A stretch of 64,000 nucleotides of DNA from VAXT01 sp963850415 (GCA_963850415.1 CAWKLE010000004.1:1-64000), one strand, 5' to 3'. Positions 33,669 to 42,107 are shown, numbered from the stretch's first letter. The notes: generated by a model not told the origin, from the letters alone. A program made the numbers and translations.

Positions 33669-35623
33669 GCCCGAACCTGCCCAAGTAACAGACTGTTACT
33701 AAGTGGGAGAGCGTGCTCAATCTGGGTCTCCGGCAGGTCGAGGAGGACGAGATCCGCGCGGCCGGCGCCGACGATCGTGTTCGCTTCGTCGAGCGTCGTC
33801 AGGTGTCCGCGGACGAGCGTTGGGACGCGCGCCTCGTTGCGGACGCGGTCGCTGAGCGCGGTCAGGAACCCGCGACGGTACTGGGGACGGTCGTCGTGGA
33901 TCGTCTGGCCGGCCTCGACGTGGATCAGGTCGCAGCCGTGCTCGGCGAGGACGCGCGCGATCGCGATCCCGTCGTCGACCGTGTTGCCGCGCGGGTGCCA
34001 GTCGGTGACCGAGAGACGCACCGCGAGCGGTCCTGCCCACGCGGCGCGCACGGCTACGAGCACGCGCACCGGAAACCGCAGCCGGTCGTCCTCGTCGTTC
34101 GTCAGCGGCGACAGGTAGCTGCCGAGGAGATAGCCGTGCGCCATGTCGATCTCGAGCACGGCGGCGTCCGCACTCTCGGCCGCGGCAACGAACGCGTTGA
34201 GGACGGCAGCTTCGTCCGGCCGGCCAGGAATCGCACCAAACGGCCCAAACGGACGATTCGTCGGGGCCATGACGGTCCAGCCGTCGGCCAACGGAAGGTC
34301 GACGCCCCGGCTCCGCGGCTGCGTCGCGCCGCGCCGGCCGGCATGGGTCAGGCGAAGCAGGAGCTTCCCCTCGGGTCTGCTCGCGACTTCCTGAGAGATG
34401 CGGCCCTCCTCGCTGACCGCGACCGAGCTCTCGACGAGCTCGAAGCGGTTCTCGAACCGCACGCCGCGCAGCTCGAACGGCGAGAACGCCGGCGGCGGTG
34501 AGACGGACCGTCCGCTGAACCAGGCGTCGAGCGTCCGCGTGAACTGCGGGTCGCGCACGGTCAAGGTCGAATGTGTGATCCGCCCCGCCCGAGTGATCAG
34601 GTTGAACGCGAACTGGATCGGCTCGAGGTGCGAGTAGCTCGCGATCCGCCCGAAGTACGCGGCACTCTCGCTCGCCGCGTCCTGGGTGCGCTGCACGTAC
34701 GGCTCGCGCTCCAGCTCGTAGTCGACGAATGCGGCGGGCAGGTCCCAGCGCCGGCGTGCGAGAGCCGCCGCAAGCGAGATCGAGTCCTCCAGCGCGAGCT
34801 TCGTCCCCGACCCGATCGAGAAGTGCGCCGTGTGCGCCGCGTCGCCGAGGATGACGAGGTTCCCCGCGTGCCAGGTCACGTTCGTGACCTTCGGGAAGTC
34901 GAGCCACAGCGAGCGGTTCGAGTAGAGCTCGCGCCCGCGCAGCTCGTTCGCGAACAGCTGCTCGCAGAACGCCAGGCTCTCCTGCTCGTCCAGCGCGTCG
35001 AGGCCGGCCGCACGCCACACCGGCTCGGGGCACTCGACGATGAACGTCGACATCCGCTCGTCGTACGGATACGCGTGCGCGTTGAAGAGCCCGTGCTCCG
35101 TCTCGCGGAAGGCGAACGTGAACGCGTCGAAGACGTGGTCGGTGCCGAACCAGACGTACTTCGAGCCCTCCGGCCGCACCTTCGTTCCGAAGTCGCCGAA
35201 CCGCCGCAGGAGGCTGTTCGCGCCGTCCGCGCCGACGACGAGGTCCGCCTCCGGAAGCTCCTCGACCTCGACGCCGAACTCGAGGACGACGCCAAGCTCG
35301 CGGCACCGCTCCTGGAGGATCTCGAGCAGCCGTTTGCGCGCGATCGCCGAGAACGAATGGCCGCGCGACGACAGCTCGCGGCCCTGGTAGCGGATGGCGA
35401 TGCGATCCCAGCGCGCGAAGGTGTCCGTGATCTCGAGATGCGTCTCGGGGTCGGCATCTCGCAGCGCGCCGAGCGTCTCCTCGCTGAAGACGACGCCGAA
35501 GCCGAACGTCGCGTCGGGCGCGTTGCGTTCGAGGACGCGGACGTCGACGCCCCGGTCGAGCTTGCGCAAGAGAATCGCCAGATAGAGGCCGGCCGGGCCG
35601 CCGCCCACGATCTCGACGTTCAT
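33665..35623 (-). CDS. 2-aminobenzoyl-CoA monooxygenase/reductase-type flavoprotein fusion
   Basis: 652 residues with two flavin modules. Residues about 1-390 are a class A FAD monooxygenase (GGGPAGLYLAILLRK, DLVVGADGANSLLRR, LVILGDAAHTAHFSIGSG). Residues about 400-645 form an Old Yellow Enzyme-like barrel (RLTHAGRRG, EIDMAHGYLLGSYLSP). This pairing is seen in Azoarcus 2-aminobenzoyl-CoA monooxygenase/reductase and in salicylyl-CoA 5-hydroxylase. It hydroxylates and then reduces the aromatic ring of anthraniloyl-CoA. The barrel is shorter than usual: its N-terminal strand and following loop are compressed. ATG 35623 overlaps the LLM stop (ATGA). Confidence 0.9.
   Translation of the reverse strand: MNVEIVGGGPAGLYLAILLRKLDRGVDVRVLERNAPDATFGFGVVFSEETLGALRDADPETHLEITDTFARWDRIAIRYQGRELSSRGHSFSAIARKRLLEILQERCRELGVVLEFGVEVEELPEADLVVGADGANSLLRRFGDFGTKVRPEGSKYVWFGTDHVFDAFTFAFRETEHGLFNAHAYPYDERMSTFIVECPEPVWRAAGLDALDEQESLAFCEQLFANELRGRELYSNRSLWLDFPKVTNVTWHAGNLVILGDAAHTAHFSIGSGTKLALEDSISLAAALARRRWDLPAAFVDYELEREPYVQRTQDAASESAAYFGRIASYSHLEPIQFAFNLITRAGRITHSTLTVRDPQFTRTLDAWFSGRSVSPPPAFSPFELRGVRFENRFELVESSVAVSEEGRISQEVASRPEGKLLLRLTHAGRRGATQPRSRGVDLPLADGWTVMAPTNRPFGPFGAIPGRPDEAAVLNAFVAAAESADAAVLEIDMAHGYLLGSYLSPLTNDEDDRLRFPVRVLVAVRAAWAGPLAVRLSVTDWHPRGNTVDDGIAIARVLAEHGCDLIHVEAGQTIHDDRPQYRRGFLTALSDRVRNEARVPTLVRGHLTTLDEANTIVGAGRADLVLLDLPETQIEHALPLSNSLLLGQVRA
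33684..33700. promoter_or_regulatory. Perfect 17-bp palindrome inside the 3' end of the monooxygenase gene
   Basis: AGTAACAG-A-CTGTTACT, with 8-bp arms around one base, in an A/T-rich pocket of an otherwise GC-rich coding region. It lies 16 bases upstream of the creatininase-family start codon. The shape is that of a TetR- or GntR-type operator; alternatively it is a transcript hairpin. Confidence 0.5.
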
Positions 35624-36447
35624 GCGATCGCCTCCTGGAGCCGATCGAGCTCGCCGAGTTCGGGCACGGTCGGGAAGAGGACGAGCTCGTCGCACCCGGC
35701 CTCCTCGTAGCCGCGGACGTAGTCCTTGACGGCGCGGGCGCTCGTCAGGTTGCCGGCGGCGATCTTCTCCGCGAACGGGCCGGTGAATGCGTAGTAGTCG
35801 CGCAGGTAGTCCCCGCCGCGATCGGGATCGCCGAACGCGAAGTAGCCCTGGCCCCAGAGCTTCGGCTTCCCGGGGCGACCGAGATCGCCCCACGCGGCGA
35901 GCGCGCGCCCGGCCGCGTTGGCGAACGCGCGCGGAGGCCCGCCGTTGTGCGCGTAGCCGTCCGCGTAGCGCGCCATGCGCGAGTACGCCTGGCCGCTGAG
36001 ACCGCCGACGAGGATCTCGATCCCGTCCCGCGACGGCCCGACTCGATCGCCGTCGATGTCGCCCCGGATGTACGCCAACTGCTCGCCGAGGCGCTTCCCG
36101 CGGCCCTTGTGCTCAACCCCGGCCGCGTCGAAGTCCTCGGTCCTCGCCCCCACCGCGAGCCCGAGCGTCAACCGCCCGCCGGACAGCTCGTGGACGGACG
36201 CGGCCTGCTTCGCAAGCAGCGCGGTCGAGCGGAGCGGGCCGATCGCGATCATCGTCGCCAGGCGCACCCGCGAGGTCGCAGCGGCGGCCGCGGCGAGCGC
36301 GGCGAACGGGTCGTAGCTGTCGTAGACGACGCGCTCGAGCACCGCGACGGACGAGAACGGCCCCGCGTCCGCGCGGCGCGCCCATTCGAGCACGAGGTCG
36401 CCCGTCGCGCCCGGCACGGTGGTTGGAAGACCGATCCCGATGTTCAC
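35620..36447 (-). CDS. LLM-class (luciferase-like) oxidoreductase, probably F420-dependent
   Basis: About 275 residues, a TIM-barrel of the bacterial luciferase/F420 reductase family: GIGLPTTVPGATGDLVLEWA at the start, RLATMIAIGPLRSTALLAKQA, and the ELSGGRLTLGLAVGARTEDF signature. Such enzymes use F420 or FMN. It is the promoter-proximal gene of the tryptophan operon and stands back to back with the F420 biosynthesis genes, which favours F420. The GTG at 36447 gives the normal N-terminus, 31 bases from the divergent thioesterase. Its step in the pathway is not obvious. Confidence 0.82.
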   Translation of the reverse strand: MNIGIGLPTTVPGATGDLVLEWARRADAGPFSSVAVLERVVYDSYDPFAALAAAAAATSRVRLATMIAIGPLRSTALLAKQAASVHELSGGRLTLGLAVGARTEDFDAAGVEHKGRGKRLGEQLAYIRGDIDGDRVGPSRDGIEILVGGLSGQAYSRMARYADGYAHNGGPPRAFANAAGRALAAWGDLGRPGKPKLWGQGYFAFGDPDRGGDYLRDYYAFTGPFAEKIAAGNLTSARAVKDYVRGYEEAGCDELVLFPTVPELGELDRLQEAIA

Positions 36448-36478
36448 TTCCGCCGAAAGCTTCACACTTTGCGACGCC

Positions 36479-36871
36479 ATGTGGGAATCCCAGTCGTCCC
36501 CGTTCGACCAGCACTACGGGCTCGAGATCGACGAGGCCACCGACGAGCTCGTGCGCGCACACGTTCCGGTGCGCGAGCACTTGCTGCAACCGGTCGGGCT
36601 CGTGCACGGCGGCGTCCATGCATCGATCGCCGAGGCGCTCGCCTCCTTCGGGACGAACGTCGGCGTCGTGCCCGACGGGAACATCGGCCTCGGCATGTCG
36701 AACAACTCGACCTTCCTGCGCTCGATCCGCGAGGGCACGATCCATGCGACCGCCCGCCGCGTCCATCGAGGGCGGACGACCTGGGTCTGGGACGTCGAGC
36801 TGACCGACGACGAGGGCCGGCTGTGCGCCGTGAGCCGCGTGACGATCGCGGTGCGGCCGCTACGACCTTGA
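36479..36871 (+). CDS. Hotdog thioesterase (PaaI type)
   Basis: 130 residues with the acyl-CoA thioesterase core PVGLVHGGVHASIAEALASFG (about 38-58), where the glutamate is the usual catalytic acid. It resembles the 1,4-dihydroxy-2-naphthoyl-CoA/PaaI thioesterases. ATG 36479 is chosen over an earlier frame start inside the divergent LLM gene. Its stop overlaps the cofC start as TTGA. In this setting it may release CoA from dead-end CoA esters of the tryptophan route. Confidence 0.85.
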   Translation: MWESQSSPFDQHYGLEIDEATDELVRAHVPVREHLLQPVGLVHGGVHASIAEALASFGTNVGVVPDGNIGLGMSNNSTFLRSIREGTIHATARRVHRGRTTWVWDVELTDDEGRLCAVSRVTIAVRPLRP

Positions 36872-37371
36872 TCCGAATCGTGATCCCGCATGCGGGCTCG
36901 GGCGGGAAGTCGCGCCTCGGCGATGCTCGGGAGGAGCTCTCGCGTGCGATGCTCGAAGCAGTGCTTCTCGCAGCGGGCAGCGTGGGTCGAACGTGGGTCG
37001 TGTCGCCCGATCCGGTCGAAGGGGCCGATTGGATCCCCGATCCCGGGGGCGGACAGGGTGCCGCAGTCGAGGCCGCGCTTCGGGAGATCGGCCCCGGGCC
37101 GGTCCTCGTCGTCAACTCCGACCTTCCGTCCGTGACCGCTGACGATCTGCACGCCCTGCACGACGCGATCCCGGAGCGGGGCATCGCGATCGCCCCGGCC
37201 CGAGACGGTACGACGAACGCACTCGGGCTATCGGACACGACCTTCTTTGCGCCGCTTTACGGGCCGGGCAGCGCGGCGCGCTTCCGCGCGCAGGCCGAGC
37301 TCGCCGTAGACGTGGTTCGCGCAGGCCTGCGCGACGACGTCGACACGCCGGCCGACCTGGTGCCGTCGTGA
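36868..37371 (+). CDS. cofC: 2-phospho-L-lactate guanylyltransferase
   Basis: Makes the activated GDP (or GDP-like) precursor of F420 from phospholactate or PEP; 167 residues, shorter than the 200-220 typical. Visible are the nucleotide-binding GGKSRLGDAR at residue 13, the acidic metal site VVNSDLPSV and the TNALGLSD segment. TTG 36868 overlaps the thioesterase stop; the reduced length suggests a minimal fold, not a truncation, because start and end motifs are both present. It heads cofC-cofD-npdG-cofE. Confidence 0.88.
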   Translation: MIRIVIPHAGSGGKSRLGDAREELSRAMLEAVLLAAGSVGRTWVVSPDPVEGADWIPDPGGGQGAAVEAALREIGPGPVLVVNSDLPSVTADDLHALHDAIPERGIAIAPARDGTTNALGLSDTTFFAPLYGPGSAARFRAQAELAVDVVRAGLRDDVDTPADLVPS

Positions 37372-38291
37372 AAGTCGCCGTCCTTTCGGGCGGAGTTGGC
37401 GGGGCGCGGTTCGTCCAGGGGCTCGTCGAGGTGATCGAGCCGGCGGACGTGACCGTGATCGGCAATGTCGGTGACGACGTCGAGGTGCTCGGGCTGCACA
37501 TCTCGCCGGATCTCGACTCGATCCTCTACGCGCTCGCCGGGCTGAACGACGAGGAGCGCGGCTGGGGGCGCGCGGACGAGAGCTGGCGCGCGCTCGAGAC
37601 CGTCGGACAGCTCGGCGGCGAGAACTGGTTCCAGCTCGGCGACCTCGATCTCGGGCTGCACCTCGTCCGCACCCAGGCGCTGCGCTCGGGGGAGCCGCTC
37701 TCGAGCGTGACGCAGCGGCTCGCCCGCTCGCTCGGGATCGAGACCCACGTGCTGCCCGCGACCGACGATCGGCTGCGCACGTGGATCGACACGCCCGCCG
37801 GCGAGTTCCCGTTCCAGGAGTGGTTCGTCGCGCGCGGGCACCGCGACGAGGTCGACGGCGTCCGCTTCGACGGCGAGACGGACGCGAAACCCGCGCCCGG
37901 AGTCGTCGCGGCCCTTCAGAGCGCAGATGTCGTGCTCATCGCTCCGAGCAACCCCTACGTCTCGATCGGCCCGATCCTCGGCGTGGCCGCGATCCGCGAG
38001 ACGCTCGCCGCGCGTTGCGGGTCGGTCGTGGCGGTCAGCCCGCTGATCGGCGGCCGTGCGGTCAAGGGGCCCGCGGACCGGATGCTGGCGCGCCTTGCGG
38101 GAGGCACGTCACCCGCACACGTCGCCGCGCAGTACGGCGGCCTGATCGGCGCGCTCGTCGTCGACGAGGAGGACGCGCACGACCTCGATGGGCTCGGTGA
38201 CGTGCGCCCGATCGTCACTCGAACGCTGATGACGGATCCCGAGACCCGGAAACGGCTCGCGGAAGCTGCACTCGGAGCGGTGCCCGCGTGA
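37368..38291 (+). CDS. cofD: 2-phospho-L-lactate (or PEP) transferase for F420 synthesis
   Basis: FbiA/CofD enzyme that joins the phospholactyl (or PEP) unit to the deazaflavin Fo, 307 residues. Family hallmarks are VLSGGVGGARFVQGL at the start, IGNVGDDVEVLGLHISPDLD, the DLDLGLHLVRTQALRSG block and the SNPYVSIGPILGV motif. GTG 37368 overlaps the cofC stop (GTGA) and its own stop overlaps npdG. Confidence 0.96.
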   Translation: MKVAVLSGGVGGARFVQGLVEVIEPADVTVIGNVGDDVEVLGLHISPDLDSILYALAGLNDEERGWGRADESWRALETVGQLGGENWFQLGDLDLGLHLVRTQALRSGEPLSSVTQRLARSLGIETHVLPATDDRLRTWIDTPAGEFPFQEWFVARGHRDEVDGVRFDGETDAKPAPGVVAALQSADVVLIAPSNPYVSIGPILGVAAIRETLAARCGSVVAVSPLIGGRAVKGPADRMLARLAGGTSPAHVAAQYGGLIGALVVDEEDAHDLDGLGDVRPIVTRTLMTDPETRKRLAEAALGAVPA

Positions 38292-38902
38292 AGGTCGCAG
38301 TGCTCGGCGGGACCGGCGCCTTCGGCTCGGCTCTCGGCGCACGGCTCGTGGAGGCCGGGATGGACGTGACGATCGGTTCGCGCGACGCCGGCCGCGCAGC
38401 AGCCACGGCTGCCGAGATCGGAGCGGCCGGGGCCGTGAACGAAGACGCAGTCAGCGGAGTCGATCTGGCCGTGCTCTCGGTCGATGCGTCGGCCGCGCTC
38501 TCGACAGCGGCCGAGCTCGCCGACGCGATCGGCGAGACGCCGGTCCTGAGCGTCGCGAGCCAGATCCGCTTCGAGAACAGGCTCGCGCGTCCGACCGTCG
38601 ACCCCTTGTCCCTCGCTGAACAGGTGGAGGAGCTCCTCCAGGGCCCGGTCCTGGCCGGCCTCCACTCGCTCGCGGCAAGCTCCCTCGCGGCCGGCAAAGC
38701 GGACGGCGACGCGCTCGTCTGCGGCGACGACGAGACCGCGAAGACGGCCGCGCTCGAGCTCGCGGCGACACTCGTCACCGGCCGCGCTTTCGACGCGGGC
38801 CCGCTCGCGAACGCACGGGCGCTGGAGGGCATGACCGCCGTGATCGTCAACCTCAATCGCCGCTACCGCGGTCACGCCGGGCTCCAGATCCTCGGGCTGT
38901 GA
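38288..38902 (+). CDS. npdG: NADPH-dependent F420 reductase
   Basis: Fno-type oxidoreductase moving hydride between NADPH and F420, 204 residues. The N-terminal dinucleotide loop VLGGTGAFGSALGARL and GSRD at the end of the second strand (NADPH preference) are clear, and the C-terminal NARALEGMTAVIVNLNRRY stretch is typical. It supplies reduced F420 to F420-dependent enzymes such as the neighbouring LLM protein. Coupled to cofD and cofE by 4-base overlaps. Confidence 0.95.
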   Translation: MKVAVLGGTGAFGSALGARLVEAGMDVTIGSRDAGRAAATAAEIGAAGAVNEDAVSGVDLAVLSVDASAALSTAAELADAIGETPVLSVASQIRFENRLARPTVDPLSLAEQVEELLQGPVLAGLHSLAASSLAAGKADGDALVCGDDETAKTAALELAATLVTGRAFDAGPLANARALEGMTAVIVNLNRRYRGHAGLQILGL

Positions 38903-39627
38903 CCGAGCTGACGATCTCCGCCGTGCGCGGGCTCCCCGAGCTCCGCGAAGGAGACGACCTCGCAGGCCTGATCGTGGAACGAGCGGAGTTGCAAGACGGG
39001 GATGTCCTCGTCGTCGCACAGAAGGCGATCTCGAAGGTCGAGGGCCGGATCGTGCGGCTGGACGAGGTCGAGCCGTCCGCTCGCGCGCGCGAGCTCGCAG
39101 ACGACGGGGACGCTCGTCGCATCGAGGTGATCCTCCGCGAGGCGAAGCGCATCGTGCGCACGCGGGGCTCCCTCCTGATCACCGAGACCCGTCACGGCTT
39201 CGTCTGCGCGTCGAGTGGCGTCGACGCTTCGAACACGCCCGAGCCGGGCACACTCGTCCTCCTGCCCGTCGACCCGGATGCCTCCGCCGCCCGCCTGCGC
39301 GCGCGGCTTCACGAGCTGACCGGACGCACGGTCGGCGTTGTCGTCAGCGACTCGTTTGGCCGCCCGTGGCGCCAGGGGACGACCGACGTCGCGATCGGCG
39401 CCGCCGGAGTCGAGGTGCTCCGCGACCTGAAAGGCGAACCCGACCCGACCGGCTACGAGCTCCGCTCCACGGTGATCGCGATCGCGGACGAGATCGCCGG
39501 GGCTGCAGAGCTCGTCATGGGCAAGCTCGACCGGGCCCCGGTCGCGATCGTGCGCGGCCTCGAGGCCGCCGGCGAGGGCACCGCACGTGACCTCGTGATG
39601 CCCGCGGAGCGCAACCTGTTCCCCTGA
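38899..39627 (+). CDS. cofE: Coenzyme F420-0:L-glutamate ligase
   Basis: Adds glutamate residues to F420-0 with GTP, 242 residues, the single-domain CofE size (mycobacterial FbiB carries an extra C-terminal domain that is absent here). Markers are VVAQKAISKVEGRIV, the metal-binding TRHGFVCASSGVDASN and the SDSFGRPWRQGTTDVAIG block. GTG 38899 overlaps the npdG stop. No gene for Fo synthase (cofG/cofH or fbiC) is in the window. Confidence 0.96.
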   Translation: MTELTISAVRGLPELREGDDLAGLIVERAELQDGDVLVVAQKAISKVEGRIVRLDEVEPSARARELADDGDARRIEVILREAKRIVRTRGSLLITETRHGFVCASSGVDASNTPEPGTLVLLPVDPDASAARLRARLHELTGRTVGVVVSDSFGRPWRQGTTDVAIGAAGVEVLRDLKGEPDPTGYELRSTVIAIADEIAGAAELVMGKLDRAPVAIVRGLEAAGEGTARDLVMPAERNLFP

Positions 39628-39659
39628 GAACGCGCTGCTAGGGTGAGCTCCTTCGGCGC

Positions 39660-41480
39660 ATGCGGCTCCGATCGGGAAGCTGGCGGTGGCTTCTGTGGGC
39701 CCTCTTCCTGGCCTGCGGGATTGCGTTTGCCGGCCTTTCTCCCGAGGTCTCGGGCTCCAGGAACGACATTCCGTACACGGGCGTGCCGGTCCGGGTCTCC
39801 GCGACCGCCGTCGTCGACATGCGCGCACTCGCGCGCGTCCCGGCCCGCCCCGAGCCGCCGAGCCCGCCGGAGCCGAGCGAGCGCGCCGAGCACACCGTAA
39901 GAGCGCCGGAGCTCCCACTCTCAACGCGTCGGCGGACGCGGACGCTGGCCGTCCCGTCGCCGTACGTCTCGGCGAGCTTCCTCGCCCAGACGGACACGCC
40001 GCTGGCCGGGAAGAAGACGGAATCCCCACCGGACACGAACGGCGCGGTCGGCCGCGAGAAGCTGATGTCGACGCTCAACAGCAACTACGTCATCCAGCGC
40101 AAGTCCGACGGCAAGGTACTGAGCAGGGTTTCGATGACAAGCTTCTGGAGCCGACTCGGCACCCGGCACCCGTTCGACCCGCGCGTGCTCTACGACCCCT
40201 ACAGCGATCGCTGGCTCGTCAGCGCCGCCAGCGACCCACTGCTCGCGAGCTCGTCGATCCTCTACGGAATCTCCGACACGAGCGACCCGCAGGGCAGCTG
40301 GCACCTGTACACGATCGACGCCGACCCCACGAACGCGACCTGGGCGGACTTTCCGACGCTCGGGTTCGACCAGAGCACGGTCGCGATCGACGTCAACATG
40401 TTCGCGGCGGGCACCGGGACCTATGTCAGCAATCGGCTGATCGTGCTCGACTACGCCGCGCTCCGGGCGGGCACGAGCGGGCAGCCGGTCGAGATCGGCG
40501 TCCCGGGAGGGTTCACACTCCAGCCCGCTGTCACCTACTCGCCCACCGAGGCGACCCTCTACCTCGTCGAGCACCTCGACAGCATGTCCGCGACCTACCG
40601 CCTCTGGTCGCTGCGGGGCTCGACGCTCACGGCCGAGGGCGGAACGCCGAGGACGAACCCGCTCGGGCCATGGGGCACTCCGGGGCCTGGAAACTTCCTG
40701 CCCCAGTCGGACGGCCGAGGAGTCGACGCCGACGACTCGCGCATCGGCAACGCCGTCTTCCGAAACGGCCGCGTCTGGTACGCGCAATCGATCAACCTCC
40801 CGCCAAGCAGCGGCGTGGGTTACGGGCTCCACACCGCCGTCCAGTGGGCCGAGCTCGACACGAGCGGCGCTTTCGTGCAGGGCGGGCGGATCGAGGACGC
40901 GGCGGCCACGCCCTGGAACGGAGGCCATTCGTATGCGTACGCATCGATCGCCGTGAATGCACGGAACGACGTGCTGGTCGGCTTCACCGAGTTCCAGTCC
41001 GACGACTTCGCCGACGCCGCCTATGCCTACCGCGCGGGCACCGATCCGCCGTGGACGATGCGTGAGCCGGTCACGCTCAAGGACGGCGAGGGGCCGTACA
41101 CGAAGACGCGCGGCGGCCTCAATCGCTGGGGCGACTACAGCGGCACGCAGGTCGATCCGTCCGACGACCTATCGCTGTGGACGGTGCAGGAATACGCGCG
41201 CATCCCGACCGGCCGCGGAGACGGGTCGGGCCGCTGGGGCACGTGGTGGGGCCGGGTCGGAGGCGGCCAGCCCTTGCCCGCGCCGCAATGCAAGGTGCCG
41301 AGGGTGGTCGGCGCCGTCCTCGCGAAAGCGTGGCGGCGGGTCGCAGCCGCGCACTGCCGCCTCTGGAAGGTGCATCGCGTGAAGTCCCGGGGACGGCGGG
41401 GCCGAGTCGTCCGCCAGAGCCCGGGAGCGGGCCAGATCCGCCGAAGCGACGCCAGAGTGAGCCTCACGGTCGGCCGCTAG
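39660..41480 (+). CDS. Secreted propeller-like protein with C-terminal PASTA domain
   Basis: 606 residues. A signal peptide (LLWALFLACGIAFAG, residues about 10-24) and a Pro/Arg-rich linker lead into a long beta-rich domain of roughly residues 110-540 with sialidase-like or propeller-like blades (YDPYSDRWLVSA, RVWYAQSINL). The last 65 residues (PQCKVPRVVGAVLAKAW onward, ending SLTVGR) are a PASTA module, which usually attaches to peptidoglycan. Function outside the cell is unknown. It follows cofE by 32 bases but is unrelated in role. Confidence 0.8.
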   Translation: MRLRSGSWRWLLWALFLACGIAFAGLSPEVSGSRNDIPYTGVPVRVSATAVVDMRALARVPARPEPPSPPEPSERAEHTVRAPELPLSTRRRTRTLAVPSPYVSASFLAQTDTPLAGKKTESPPDTNGAVGREKLMSTLNSNYVIQRKSDGKVLSRVSMTSFWSRLGTRHPFDPRVLYDPYSDRWLVSAASDPLLASSSILYGISDTSDPQGSWHLYTIDADPTNATWADFPTLGFDQSTVAIDVNMFAAGTGTYVSNRLIVLDYAALRAGTSGQPVEIGVPGGFTLQPAVTYSPTEATLYLVEHLDSMSATYRLWSLRGSTLTAEGGTPRTNPLGPWGTPGPGNFLPQSDGRGVDADDSRIGNAVFRNGRVWYAQSINLPPSSGVGYGLHTAVQWAELDTSGAFVQGGRIEDAAATPWNGGHSYAYASIAVNARNDVLVGFTEFQSDDFADAAYAYRAGTDPPWTMREPVTLKDGEGPYTKTRGGLNRWGDYSGTQVDPSDDLSLWTVQEYARIPTGRGDGSGRWGTWWGRVGGGQPLPAPQCKVPRVVGAVLAKAWRRVAAAHCRLWKVHRVKSRGRRGRVVRQSPGAGQIRRSDARVSLTVGR

Positions 41481-41507
41481 CGAACGCCTCTATACTCGAA
41501 GAGCTAC

Positions 41508-41581
41508 GCGGATGTAGCTCAGTTGGCTAGAGCGTCTGCTTGCCATGCAGAAGGTCGTGGGTTCGAGTCCCATCATCCGCT
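41508..41581 (+). tRNA. tRNA-Gly (GCC)
   Basis: A 74-nt cloverleaf: acceptor GCGGATG with CATCCGC, anticodon loop TTGCCAT giving GCC, T-loop GTTCGAGTC and discriminator U. CCA is not encoded. A TATACT box at 41491-41496 is a plausible -10. It starts 27 bases after the propeller gene. Confidence 0.98.
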
Positions 41582-41591
41582 TCAAGCAAAG

Positions 41592-41613
41592 CCCCGCTCA
41601 GGCGGGGTTTTTT
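41592..41613 (+). terminator. Intrinsic terminator of tRNA-Gly
   Basis: CCCCGC-TCAG-GCGGGG stem-loop followed by six T, ten bases after the tRNA. Confidence 0.93.
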
Positions 41614-41660
41614 GTGCCTCCGAAGCGGCGTTCGTCCACGTAATCTCAAAGCGACCGGCG

Positions 41661-42038
41661 ATGGCAACGGCTCAGGTCTTCATCGATCACCTCACGCTCC
41701 CGGTTCGCGACCTCGAGGCGAGTCGACGCTTCTACCGTACGGCGCTCGCACCGTTCGGCGTCGAAGAGGTCGAGGCTTGGGGAGGGGTCGGATGGGGGCC
41801 TCCGGGCCGGGTCGACTTCTACATCAGACAGGGTGAGCCGGCGGCGCCGCTCCACCTGGCCTTCGCCGCTTCGGACCGGGCGACGGTCGATGCCTTCCAC
41901 GCGGCGGCGCTAGCGGCCGGAGGCACGGACAACGGCGCTCCCGGACTTCGGCCGCACTACCACGGCAACTACTACGGCGGGTACGCGATCGACCTCGACG
42001 GCCACAATGTCGAGGCGGTCTGTCACGCGCCCGAGTAG
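41661..42038 (+). CDS. VOC-family (glyoxalase/bleomycin-resistance-like) protein
   Basis: 125 residues with the paired beta-alpha-beta-beta-beta modules of vicinal oxygen chelate proteins: FIDHLTLPVRDLEASRRFY at the start and GGYAIDLDGHNVEAVCH at the end, with the His and Glu metal ligands retained at both. Metal-dependent lyase, dioxygenase or drug-binding roles are all possible. ATG 41661 is used; an upstream frame reads through the tRNA and terminator. Confidence 0.85.
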   Translation: MATAQVFIDHLTLPVRDLEASRRFYRTALAPFGVEEVEAWGGVGWGPPGRVDFYIRQGEPAAPLHLAFAASDRATVDAFHAAALAAGGTDNGAPGLRPHYHGNYYGGYAIDLDGHNVEAVCHAPE

Positions 42039-42107
42039 TGCTCGAAGAAAGAACGCCGAGCCTCTGGAAACGCTTTGATTCCAGGCTCGTCGAGAGGCGC
42101 CGTGGCG

